Source: Welwitschia mirabilis (taxonomy: Eukaryota; Gnetophyta; Gnetopsida; Welwitschiales). Taken from it: a stretch of DNA of 41,871 nt. Positions 1 to 9,072 of this stretch are shown piece by piece; position 1 is the first letter of the stretch; each line of letters opens with the position of its first letter. Below the pieces are notes generated by a model. That model was not told the origin of the DNA and did not search any database. It saw only the letters and a program-made list of their open reading frames with translations. The translations under genes and the position numbers were made by a program. The stretch covers positions 131,384,611-131,426,481 of the forward strand of contig JBOZIK010000001.1 in the NCBI GenBank assembly GCA_051453625.1, in the 5' to 3' direction.

Positions 1-344
1 TAGGGGAAAAAGAAATTTACCCTGTTTTATGTGCTTCTTAAGTCCAACCCAATTACGGGTTGTGACAGGTTATAGGTTAACCTTGAAAACCTTTGGATTG
101 ATGATTCAACTAAGATCCGAAATAGCCTTACTCTTTGGCTATCTTCCAAGAGTGAAGTAGGGTTTATTCCAAACCACTATAAAATTTGTGCTTGTGTGCA
201 TTTTGTTGTTGCTCAGAATTTATTGAGGATAAGCTTAGCCTTAATTGCAAATTTTCAAGTTTATGTTAAGATTTATTAAAACAAAAAGGGGGTGAATCTA
301 GAATTACATATTCAACCCCTCTCTAGGGTTATTTTGATTCTACA
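1..344 (+). repeat. 5' LTR of element A (3' portion only)
   Basis: From about 69 this matches the 3' LTR at 17089-17373 nearly base for base, ending in CA at 344 just before the PBS. Bases 1-60 align less well, with a short match (cttcttaag) to about 16901. Relative to the 3' LTR, roughly 150 bp are missing around 55-68, so this copy has an internal deletion. The start of the LTR lies outside the window. Confidence 0.85.
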
Positions 345-345
345 G

Positions 346-358
346 TTAGTATCAGAGC
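346..358 (+). other. Primer-binding site of element A (initiator tRNA-Met type)
   Basis: TTAGTATCAGAGC lies one base after the LTR end. It matches the usual plant copia PBS (TGGTATCAGAGC) except for a G-to-A change near the start. It is where minus-strand DNA synthesis would be primed. Confidence 0.8.
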
Positions 359-413
359 AAAGTTGAGTCAAGAATAAAATTTTAAACACTCATTTGACTC
401 CATAACCCTAGCT

Positions 414-1925
414 ATGAGCAATCCTTTAGAAGATTTCTGTATTTCTAGACCTCCATTGTTTGAGGGAACAATCTATGAATATTGGAAAGCTACAATAGGG
501 ATCTTTCTGCAATCCATTGATGTATACATTGAAGACGTCCTAATGACTAGATACTTTCTCTCCACAACCACGCATCTTGATGCTACAGGAATAACAACTA
601 TTTCCTTGAAACCCAAGGATAAATGAAATTAGGCTAATAAGAATTTGGCTAACCTTAACTTGTGTTCTTTGAATGCCTTTTTTGGTGCAGTGAATGTGGA
701 GAGGTCAACTGCAAATCCACATAGGAAGCTTGGGACATCCTTGAAACATCCCATGAAGGAAGAAGCATTGTGAAGCAAGCTAGGCTTCAAATGCTAATCT
801 TAAAGTTTGCAGATAATAAGATGGATGAGGAAGAAACCCTCCAAGAATTCTTTGCAAACTAATAGGCATTGTCAATTCTATGGAGAGTCTTGAACAAAAG
901 ATGGAGGAGTCTCAAATGGTTCAAAAAGTGTTGAGATCTCTTTCCAACTGTTTTGAGCCTAAAGTAATAGCAATTGAAGAAAGCAAGGATCTCAAGAAAA
1001 TGCAGATAGATGAACTTCAAGGAAATCTGCACACATATGAGTTTAAGTTTCCCAAGGATAAGAAGAAGAGTTTGGCCTTGAAAAGCCACAATGAAGGAAA
1101 AGCTAGATGATGATGAGGTGGCTCTTAATTGCATGTAAATTCAAGAGATTCCTTCCAAGAATAAGAGATGGAGACTCTAGCAAAAGCTTCAAGAAACAAC
1201 CTTCCAAGCAAAAGTAGGTCTTTGAGAAAAGAAGGGAGATCCAATGCTATGCATGCAAAGGATTTGGCAATATGGCAAGAGAATGTCCCAACAATAAGTG
1301 TGAAAATGAGCCAAAACAAAACAAAACAAAACAAAACAAAACAAAACCAAAAAAACCAAGAAGTCATCCTTCGTTGTTGCTTGATGGAAAGCTTGGTTCA
1401 GATTTTGAGTCAGAGACTACAGGAAGGATATCTCAAATGTCATCTATGTCTCTCACTTCCTCACCTCAGAACTTTGATCATGATGACTTCGATATGAGTA
1501 ATGATGAAGAAGAGGATTTTGAGTAGACTCGTCAAGAACTCTATCAATGTGAAAGGCTTGCTAAGAAAATCAATGATCTAAATAAGATCATTAAGGAACT
1601 GAACTTGGAAAGGGAATATGATAATTAGAGATTTAAGAAGGTTCAAGAAGAGAATGCCAATCTGGTCAAGAAGCTAAACCTATCATCTCAAACCTTAAGC
1701 AAGTTCACCTAAGGATCAAAGAAAATTGAGAAGATGCTTGGATTACATCAACTTGCCTTTGACAAAAAGGGGATTTGCTATGAGGACAACCTTCATTCAA
1801 CTTCAATAGCCAAGGTGAGTTTGAGAGCTATGATATTTTCTACTGCAAATGTTGCTTGTCATTCTTCTTGCAAGAATGGACACTCAAAGTTTAATCGTCC
1901 ATATAGAATGAAGACATATTTCTAG
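414..1925 (+). pseudogene. gag of element A (degenerate)
   Basis: The ATG at 414 opens a 70-residue stretch with the plant copia gag N-terminus (RPPLFEGT..YW..), ended by a stop at 624-626. A second block, about 880-1110, carries the gag core (LRSLSNCFEPKVIAIEESKDL). Near 1243-1290 is one zinc knuckle, CYACKGFGNMARECP: both first cysteines and the last one are present, but the usual His is Asn, so zinc binding is probably lost. Beyond it are a CAAAA-repeat-coded K/Q/N/T-rich stretch, an acidic segment (about 1480-1525) and a Lys/Glu/Leu-rich coiled-coil-like stretch (about 1527-1720) with in-frame stops. Gag would package the RNA; this copy cannot be translated as one protein. Confidence 0.85.
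1312..1346 (+). repeat. (CAAAA)7 pentanucleotide microsatellite inside gag
   Basis: Seven perfect CAAAA units just downstream of the zinc knuckle. A 5-bp unit shifts frame with each unit gained or lost, so it is a likely source of frameshift; the reading frames diverge here. Confidence 0.95.
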
Positions 1926-2049
1926 AGTGAGAGTAGCTTGTCTTTTAAATTCATTCCTAAACATGTCTCTTCCCAAAGGTCAAAAAAGATTATGTGGGTA
2001 AAAGCCAACAATTTAAAGTCTTTTGATTCAAGCAACTTTCAAAGTTAGA

Positions 2050-2394
2050 AGTGGTACATATTGGTACCTTAATAGCAGTAGATCACACCACATGTTTGGT
2101 GACAGGTCAAGATTTCAGTGATTGAACAATTTTGAGGGTGGAAAAGTTACCTTTGGAGATGACGGTAAGGCTAAGATAGAGGGCATAAGAACCATTGACA
2201 AATGTAACATTCCCAACACTAAAGAAGTTTTGTATATTAATGGCCTAAAGCATAATTGGCTTAGCATTAGCGAAATCTGTGATAAAAGGCACAAAGTTAT
2301 TTTTGATAATAACAAATGTGAAGTTAGACATGGGAAAACTATTGATATATCACTTGTTGGCAAGAGAACTGACAATTTCTATTTCATAGAGTAA
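2050..2394 (+). pseudogene. Protease region of element A (dead active site)
   Basis: The aspartic protease start reads WYLNSSRSHHMFGDR at about 2053-2100, where copia elements usually have WYLDSGCSRHMTG. The catalytic Asp is Asn and the Gly of the D-S/T-G triad is Ser, so it cannot be active. The frame continues after a stop near 2120 as NNFEGGKVTFGDDGKAKIEG (about 2122-2180) up to the NKCEV segment, normal for this region. In copia elements this enzyme cuts the Gag-Pol polyprotein. Confidence 0.85.
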
Positions 2395-2424
2395 ACCAAT
2401 ACTTCTACTTGTTAGTTCTCACAA

Positions 2425-3420
2425 GTGAATGATGAAAACTTATGGCAACAAAGACTAGGACATGTGAACTATGATCATTTGAAGGTTCTAGTCAAAAAGG
2501 AGATAGTGAGAGGCATACCCAAGATAAACGTTGATCAACATGGAATCTATGATACATGTCAGAAAGGCAAGCAAATCAGATCATCACACAAAAGTAAGAT
2601 TATTAAACCAAGTTCCATGCCACATGACCTCATTCATTTGGATCTAATAGGCCCTTCTCAAACAATAAGTATATGTGGTAAGAAGTATTGTTGATTATTT
2701 TAGGTTCACTTGGGTATCATTTTTAAGAAATAGATCTAATGCTTTTGAACTTTTNNNNNNNNNNNNNNNNNNNNNNNNNNNNNNNNNNNNNNNNNNNNNN
2801 NNNNNNNNNNNNNNNNNNNNNNNNNNNNNNNNNNNNNNNNNNNNNNNNNNNNNNTTTGAACTTTTTGCTGAAATCCATAATCAAATGCAAAATGAAAAAA
2901 CTTACATTATTACAAAAATTAGAAGTGACCATGGGGAAGAATTTGAAGATCAATATTTTGAAAAATATTGTATTAAAAATGGAATTGAGCATGAATTTTC
3001 GGCTCCAACCACTCCTCGGCAAAATGGAGTTGTTAAGAGAAAGAATCAAGTACTGCAAGACATGGCCAAAACCGTGTTAAACCATAAAGAAGTACCCAAA
3101 ACTGTTTGGGCTGAACTGGTAAATACTGACTGTCATATCATAAATCGAGTTTACTTAAGGCTAGGTATGAACAAAACTCTCTATGAAATTGGAATAGGTA
3201 GGAAACCAAACATTTAATTATAAGTGTCTAGGAGTATTGCTTTATGTTAAAAGATACAAAAAATTTATCAAAGCTTGATTCTAAAGCTGATGAAGCTATT
3301 TTCCTTGGTTATTTTTCTCAGAGTTAGAGCTTATAGAGTCTTTAATAAACATACTCTTTCAGTAGAAAACTCTATAAATGTAAAAATTGATGATTCTAGC
3401 ATCAACCATTTTAGTGCAGA
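2425..3420 (+). pseudogene. Integrase of element A (broken)
   Basis: The GAG-pre-integrase part (LWQQRLGHVNYDHLK, from about 2437) has the two zinc-binding histidines. The usual first Cys of the Cys pair is Tyr (IYDTCQKGKQ), so the HHCC finger is damaged. The core follows: first catalytic Asp in HLDLIGP, a stop near 2693, then a run of N. Right of it come RSDHGEEF (second Asp kept) and TPRQNGVVKRKN, where the catalytic Glu of the DDE triad (normally VVERKN) is Lys. The C-terminal linker toward RT (LDSKADEAIFLGYF-like) is visible at about 3255-3420 with a frameshift. Confidence 0.88.
2755..2854. other. Scaffold gap (100 N), probably spurious
   Basis: The 11 bases just left of the gap (2744-2754, tttgaactttt) are identical to the 11 bases just right of it (2855-2865). 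If the two copies are treated as one overlap, the integrase frame reads straight through with no residues missing compared with element B. The two contigs most likely overlap and nothing is missing. Confidence 0.8.
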
Positions 3421-3628
3421 TGATAATGAAAGAGCACCATTTGAGAATTTCTAAGGTGTACTCAAGAAAAGGTGGTGGATCTAGTCAAAGGTCAATGACA
3501 TCTAATGGTTGTGTTCAAGAGCTCAAGGACCATCCTCTTGATACCATTATTGGAGATGTTAACTCAGGTGTGCACACAAGACAATCTCTTTTAAGAGTTT
3601 TTGTGCTCACGTATATTATGTTTGTTAG

Positions 3629-5158
3629 GTGGAGCCTAAGGATTTTAATGAGGCGGAAACACATGAAGAATGGATCTATACAATGCAAGAAGAACTAAAT
3701 TCGTTCAAGAGAAATGATGTATGGGAATTGATTCCAAGAGCCAAGAACAACAATGTGACCAGAATAAAGTGGGTTTTTAAAAACAAGTGTGATGAACATA
3801 ATGTCATCACAAGGAACAAAGCAACACTTGTAGCACGAGGCTTCAATCAAAAAGAATGTATCGATGTTGGTAACACCTTTGCTCTAGTTGTCAAGTTAGA
3901 AAGCATTCAGATGTTCCTATCTTTTGCTTCATACAAAAAGTTTAAAGTTTTTAAGATGGATGTTAAAAGTGCATTCTTAAATGGTATTCTTAATGAGGAA
4001 GTTTATTGAGAACAACCAAAATTCTTTATTGATCCTCATCATTCATACCATTTTTATAAACTTAAGAAAGCTTTATATGGTTTAAAGTGGGCTCCAGGAG
4101 CCTGGGATGAAAAATTAGATAGCTTTCTTACTGATAGTGGGTATAGAAGAGACTCTATAGATAAGACTTTGTTTATAAAGAACTTAGAAGGATTTCATTA
4201 TTATTCAAATATAGGCTGTTCATATTATACTTGGCTCATCAAATGAAAAGTTGTCTTTAGAGTTTGCAAGCTTGATGTATAAACATTTTGAGATGACCAT
4301 GATTAGTGAGGTCAGTATGTCTCTTGGGTTGTACATTAAATAAGCTGATCAAGGTGTCTTTCTTTTCCAATCTAAATATGCAAAAGATCCACCTAAACAA
4401 TTTGGATTGGAGAATGCAAAATCAATAAGCACACCCATGTCCACAAGTGTTAAAATAGATGCTGATTTAAATGGTCAAGTTGTTGATTAAAAATTTTATA
4501 GAAGTGTGACTGGAAGTTTATTGTATTTAATACCTAGTAGACTTGATATAATGTTCAATGTTAGTGTGTGCACTAGATACTAAGGAAACCCTAAGGAATC
4601 TCACTTGCAAGCTTTCAAAAGGATTTTCTGATACATCAAAGGTATTTGTGATTTTGATTAGGGTGTCCGTAACCAACATCTTATGAATTCACAAGTTTTA
4701 GTGATGTGAATTAGGCTAGGTGCAAAGATGATAAGAAGAGCACAAGTGGAGTTTGCTTCTTCCTTGGAACATGTGGCTCGGGCAACAAAAAAGCAAACTT
4801 CAATGTCATTGTCCATAGCTCAAGTAGAATATATAGTAGCTGCGAGTTGTTGCACNNNNNNNNNNTCAATTACTCTACACGAAAGAAATGTTGGAGGACT
4901 TCGACATGAAGTATGAGCAACTTCCAATTTTCTGTGACAACATAAGTGAACATTTCCACGAATTTGGTATTATGTTCTTGCACAAAGCATATTGAAATTC
5001 GGCATCATTTTCTTCGTGATCAACTAGAAAGAGGTAACATTTTTATGAAATTTGTCAATACTGATAATCAATTTGCCAATATTTTTACCAAGCCTCTTAG
5101 TTATGATCGATTTTTTATCTTTAAGATGCAAGTGGAGTATTTGTCCTTCATCCTTTGA
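3629..5158 (+). pseudogene. Reverse transcriptase and RNase H of element A (broken)
   Basis: The RT starts with PKDFNEAETHEEW (3635) and runs through IKWVFKNK, LVARGFNQK and FKMDVKSAFLNG (first catalytic Asp, about 3957-3985) to a stop at 4007. It resumes with KKALYGLKWAPGAW (about 4063). The YVDD catalytic box expected near 4213-4235 is not readable: sequence there is deleted or shifted, with IILGSSNEKLS-like sequence after it. RNase H follows with STSGVCFFLG-like (about 4738) and MSLSIAQVEYIVAA (4801), where the conserved AEAEY reads AQVEY; a 10-N gap; then CTKHIEIRHHFLRDQ (4979) and FANIFTKPL (about 5070-5097), the usual end of copia pol. Several stops and at least two frameshifts make it non-functional. 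Confidence 0.88.
4856..4865. other. 10-N gap, probably of zero true length
   Basis: It lies within RNase H. Codons on either side (..CC and QLL..) are adjacent residues in this conserved part of copia RNase H, so little or nothing is missing. Confidence 0.6.
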
Positions 5159-5171
5159 CTGGAAGCAAGAC

Positions 5172-5300
5172 AGTTAACCGGATTCTTATTCCAATCACCT
5201 GGATCACCTCAGTCCAATGGGTCGACCAAGGTCAAGACTCGGTCACCCAGATTCCAACGAGATTGAGGGTGGGTTGACTGCTATCCCCAACTGGTTAACC
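5172..5300. repeat. Phased GGTYRACC palindrome array between pol and aORF of element A
   Basis: Six copies of a degenerate palindrome close to GGTYRACC form three pairs whose starts are 21 bp apart: AGTTAACC 5172 with AATCACCT 5193, GGTCGACC 5220 with GGTCACCC 5241, GGTTGACT 5272 with GGTTAACC 5293. Pair-to-pair steps are 48 and 52 bp. Related boxes occur in the 3' LTR near 16554-16690. It sits at the same place, between pol and the accessory ORF, as the GGACGTCC array of element B. Confidence 0.6.
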
Positions 5301-5647
5301 AAATCTAAAATAGGAGACCTAATTTCAGATCCGCTTTAAGTCGATTGATTGGATGAGGCATGCAATCAACCAAGGCAACACTGAAATGCACTGATAGATC
5401 CTTTATGGACTCTAAATGCACTTAAATTAAACTAAATGTTAGAATCTTCTTCAAGAAACTACCCCACATCTATTTAAGCATGTGTATCTTCCCTTTTTAT
5501 CTTGCTCAACCTGTCAACATCTTTCACTTTTTCCTCCAAAATCTTACTTTTATCTTTCTTAGGAAGCTGAGAATAGCAGAGAGTTCTTCATCTCACAAGT
5601 GATGAAAGGCCTTGGGAAGCAAGCTACCATCTTATTTCTTTGCAAGC

Positions 5648-5813
5648 ATGTCAAAAGAAGACATTGATAAGATCTCTCAATAGTTTAAAAGGAACCCAGT
5701 GTGCCAAGAAAGAAAGTATGAGTCTCATGAAGTTCGCAAGTTAAGAGAAACCACAACATTGTTGGAAGAGCTAGGGCATTCCTGTTGTCTAAATGTTTCA
5801 AGTTTAGCATACC
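5648..5813 (+). pseudogene. Accessory ORF (aORF) of element A, 5' fragment
   Basis: An ATG at 5648 begins MSKEDIDKISQ, followed by a stop; the frame continues to VRKLRETTTLLEELGHSC. Element B interrupts it at 5819, and the reading resumes after 15257. Position (after pol, before the 3' LTR), orientation and the better-preserved downstream part identify it as the extra ORF of this copia lineage. This fragment alone shows no recognisable domain. Confidence 0.5.
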
Positions 5814-5818
5814 CTTTT
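5814..5818. repeat. Target-site duplication of element B, left copy
   Basis: CTTTT here faces CTCTT at 15253-15257 on the other side of element B. Four of five bases match, as expected for a 5-bp copia duplication with one later mutation. Both lie directly outside the TG...CA ends of the LTRs. Confidence 0.6.
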
Positions 5819-5870
5819 TGTTAGGATCGAATGGCACCCTAGAGGAGGGGTGAATAAGGTGTTATCAACA

Positions 5871-6455
5871 NNNNNNNNNNNNNNNNNNNNNNNNNNNNNN
5901 NNNNNNNNNNNNNNNNNNNNNNNNNNNNNNNNNNNNNNNNNNNNNNNNNNNNNNNNNNNNNNNNNNNNNNNNNNNNNNNNNNNNNNNNNNNNNNNNNNNN
6001 NNNNNNNNNNNNNNNNNNNNNNNNNNNNNNNNNNNNNNNNNNNNNNNNNNNNNNNNNNNNNNNNNNNNNNNNNNNNNNNNNNNNNNNNNNNNNNNNNNNN
6101 NNNNNNNNNNNNNNNNNNNNNNNNNNNNNNNNNNNNNNNNNNNNNNNNNNNNNNNNNNNNNNNNNNNNNNNNNNNNNNNNNNNNNNNNNNNNNNNNNNNN
6201 NNNNNNNNNNNNNNNNNNNNNNNNNNNNNNNNNNNNNNNNNNNNNNNNNNNNNNNNNNNNNNNNNNNNNNNNNNNNNNNNNNNNNNNNNNNNNNNNNNNN
6301 NNNNNNNNNNNNNNNNNNNNNNNNNNNNNNNNNNNNNNNNNNNNNNNNNNNNNNNNNNNNNNNNNNNNNNNNNNNNNNNNNNNNNNNNNNNNNNNNNNNN
6401 NNNNNNNNNNNNNNNNNNNNNNNNNNNNNNNNNNNNNNNNNNNNNNNNNNNNNNN
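5871..6455. other. Assembly gap (585 N) in the 3' LTR of element B
   Basis: The corresponding part of the other LTR (14193-14252) is only about 60 bp. Either the gap length is only an estimate or about 525 bp of extra DNA is inserted here. Confidence 0.7.
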
Positions 6456-6718
6456 AAAACACCAGAGAGGAATGCACCACAGATTTATAGTGGTTCGGCA
6501 CACAAGCCTACTCCACTCTCAGGGGGCAGCAACAGCCTTCAACCTCCTCGTTCCTTTAATCTTCAAAAATCAATACACAACCCTCTAACACGGCTCTTCA
6601 ACCTGAATGCAACTATACAGCTTGATAACCTCCATGGTTGTGTGCTAATGATGCACTGATCGTCAATGTGTTATCAACAGTCCATTCTTTCAACAAGATA
6701 GCTCAGAGAAGTATAGGG

Positions 6719-6720
<2 letters not shown>

Positions 6721-6754
<34 letters not shown>
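6721..6754. repeat. (GA)17 microsatellite in the LTR
   Basis: Perfect GA dinucleotide run. The other LTR has only a short interrupted version at about 14585-14605, so the run expanded (or shrank in the other copy) after insertion. Confidence 0.95.
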
Positions 6755-6758
<4 letters not shown>

Positions 6759-6841
6759 AGGAAATAATAGCTCAGTCTAGTACAATTCCTTTTGCAATAC
6801 CTCAGAAAATGATACCTCAGTTAAGCAACCAACAGATCTTC

Positions 6842-6862
6842 TTATATAACTAGGTTATATAA
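6842..6862 (-). promoter_or_regulatory. Putative TATA box / inverted repeat of the LTR promoter (3' LTR)
   Basis: Perfect 9-bp arms, TTATATAAC and GTTATATAA, surround a 3-bp TAG loop; the sequence TATATAAG reads on the - strand. The same structure is conserved at 14688-14708 in the 5' LTR, where it would drive element transcription. Confidence 0.55.
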
Positions 6863-7005
6863 CCTCCTTTACTAGTTGTTAGATCCTCGAATAAGGTGCA
6901 GTGAGGCTTGGATGTCATGCTAGAGGATATCCTAGCCATTTTTCCTTTGGAAGTTGCGCTTTTCTGCTCAAAATTTCATCTTTTCGCTCTAACGTTCGCC
7001 CATCT

Positions 7006-7263
7006 GGATGTCCCATTTGAGGAGCCTGGACGTCCCAATTTTTACAATTAAAATTGAATGCATCCCAGACGTCCCAGTTTGATAGGTCGAACATCCTCAT
7101 ATATTAGTTCTGTGTAGATCCCGAACGTCCCAGTTTGACAGGCCGGACATCCCCATATATTTAGACAGAATCTATCCTAGATGTCCCAGTTTGACAGGGC
7201 AGACGTCCACATACTGTGAACCGAGTTTTTCCCAAACATCCCAATGTGCCAACTCGGACGTCC
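7006..7263. repeat. Five phased GGACGTCC dyads in the 3' LTR of element B
   Basis: Ten 8-bp boxes close to GGACGTCC start at 7006/7028, 7067/7089, 7123/7145, 7179/7201 and 7234/7256. Within every pair the starts are exactly 22 bp apart (a 14-bp spacer, often like AGTTTGACAGG). Pairs repeat every 61, 56, 56 and 55 bp. GACGTC is the core bound by plant bZIP factors (C-box), so an enhancer role is possible but unproven. Confidence 0.9.
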
Positions 7264-7406
7264 TGATCAGATTTCTTTGGAAAAATCTCCAGTTTAGGTT
7301 TATCTCATCGTTTTCGCCAGTCTTCGGATTCATAGACTCTCAGGAGAGCTTTCATTTAGTCTGATAGGAGTTGCTTCATCATCATTGAAACTCTTTTATC
7401 CAACAA

Positions 7407-7418
7407 TCTCCCCCTTTT
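7407..7418 (-). other. Polypurine tract of element B
   Basis: The - strand reads AAAAGGGGGAGAT directly before the 3' LTR, the standard primer site for plus-strand synthesis. A second copy lies at 7823-7842. Confidence 0.85.
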
Positions 7419-7419
7419 C

Positions 7420-8080
7420 AATGATGACAACCTTTTCTTCAATAAATCTTCTTGAGGGAATGCAGTGGGTTGAAGAGCTAGCTGCTCCCCCTGAATTTAT
7501 GCTCCTAATGGTCCTGCACACGCTAAACTTAGATGAGATGCACTTGTACAATCTCCTCAATCCGTTAGCTTAATTGATATCATAAATATAACACAAGTTT
7601 ATCGCATTATTTCTTCAACGTGTTAGCTTAATTGATGATACGGATAACAGACGCACAAAACTTTGCTTTTGCTCAGAAGATGTTCTATATATACGAATAA
7701 CGTTATTTTGTGTCTTATTACAAGTGAGTTGCACATGCGAGCAAATTAAACATAACTCTATAGCTCTAATCTATCTTTTAATGCAAATTAAACCATAATT
7801 TTGTAGCTCTAATTTATCTTTTCTCCCCCTTTGTCATCATTGAAAGTAAAGGGGGGGAATAGAGATAGAAGTCCACACAAAAACCAATTTATATTATAAG
7901 GACTTTGAGTACAACTAATAGTACAAAAGTGATTTGTGAAAAGGGAGGAGCAGATACAAAAAGAATATGATACAAGAAGAAGAAAGAAGCTAATCAGAAG
8001 AGTGCTCAGAGTGAGACGGGTGTTGTTCTTCTTCTCCATCTAAACTTGGTGGTATCTCAAGGCCATAGGCAAACAAGCCA
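7420..8080. other. aORF-to-PPT spacer of element B, with repeats
   Basis: Non-coding. It holds two imperfect 42-bp direct repeats (7741-7782 and 7783-7822), a repeated GTTAGCTTAATTGAT (near 7564 and 7621), and an internal polypurine-tract copy at 7823-7842 which reads TCAATGATGACAAAGGGGG on the - strand. Confidence 0.6.
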
Positions 8081-8088
8081 AAGACAAT

Positions 8089-8944
8089 ACGTTCGATCTT
8101 GCAGTGGACCAGATTGTGGTGGACGAGGAGGAGTTTCTAATTCTGCAAAAATATTCATCTTCTCCAATGAGTACAATCCCAATGGTCTTGGGATTTTCAC
8201 CAATTCTTCATCCTTGTGAACCACAACCTAATGTTTCTCCAGAAGAGCTGTTATGAAACCTCCAAAAGGTAGGCTTGAATAATCAGCAATAAAAAACTGA
8301 CTGATATAGGTCATGATAAATTCGCACAGATTTATTTTGATGCCCATGCCAAGACAAAACAAAATATAGGGACAGAGAGGAGACACTTCATCCTTGTGTC
8401 CTAAGTTTAGTACCAAATTGTGTGTAGAAATCTGAAATAAAACTCAATAAAGAGACTTCAACTAATTTGTAGGCAAATTTGGTCTCCAAACTATGTCTCT
8501 TCCACATAACTCATGCGTGAAGGTTTCAATTGACATAAATTCTCTAATAGAATTCATGGAAGTAATCTCACGAAATAAACCATCATTCGAATAGCTGGTA
8601 ATTAAAGATATCTATTCCAAATCTATTTCTACATCTCTCCCAAACACTTTCATTCTACTCTGCCAATCTTCAGAATTAAAAGTGCCATTGCAATAGAAAA
8701 GCCTTACCATTCTTGCAGCTGCTTTTGTGTCGAGATCAAGAGCATGCTGCCATCCTTGCTGCATAAACAAATGGTCTATCTTGACTTCCCTCCTGAAAGA
8801 CTCAAAATCAATTTTTCTCTCTGGTGCAATTGGTCTTTTTGAAAAGCCAATGAGCCACTGTCTTCTATGATCTGGGGAGATGAACCATTCAAACTTAGAG
8901 GTCAGTTCCTTCCCTTCCCTAGAGGCCAACTTGGATCTCACCAT
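8089..8944 (-). pseudogene. Accessory ORF (aORF) of element B, plant-transposon-protein (PF20167)-like
   Basis: The start is taken at the ATG at 8944 (MVRSKLASREGKELTSKFEW), a start resembling those I recall for this family. The segment RKIDFESFRREVKIDHLFMQQGWQHAL follows (about residues 35-65), then RMVRLFYCNGTF. Further on, DIVWRPN, CEFIMTYI and SSLPFGGFITALLEKH (about 8230-8290) fit the pattern of the putative plant transposon protein domain, which often ends in LPYG.xLTR.F. In-frame stops at about 8610, 8465 and 8228 break it. No signal peptide or membrane segment is seen, so it is not an obvious env-like gene. Its role is unknown. The family match is from memory of its motif pattern. Confidence 0.65.
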
Positions 8945-9072
8945 AATGAAAAAGAAAAAGAGCCTCACACAAGAAAACTAAGTGAAGAAGAAGGAGAGAA
9001 AATGAGAAAAGAGGAAGGTTTGAAGGAGTTTAAAGTGGACGAAATTGAGGGCCTCCGTGTTTCTAGTATCCA

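Larger units (their letters stand above)
5819..7405 (-). repeat. 3' LTR of element B
   Basis: It has TG (5819) and CA (7405) ends on the + strand and aligns with 14142-15252. Its 585-N gap replaces what is about 60 bp in the other LTR. It contains a TATA-like inverted repeat (6842-6862), a (GA)17 microsatellite (6721-6754) and five GGACGTCC dyads (7006-7263). Relative to the other LTR it lacks about 65 bp near 6625. Confidence 0.92.

Noticed and set aside
5839-6659. Open frames of 212-269 residues
   Set aside because: Produced by the 585-N gap inside the LTR.
7006-7263. Regular short repeats resembling a CRISPR array
   Set aside because: The repeats are degenerate 8-bp palindromes inside plant LTRs, with related spacers and no cas genes.
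8089-8944. An envelope gene in element B
   Set aside because: No signal peptide, transmembrane segment or glycoprotein features; the motifs fit the plant transposon protein family instead.
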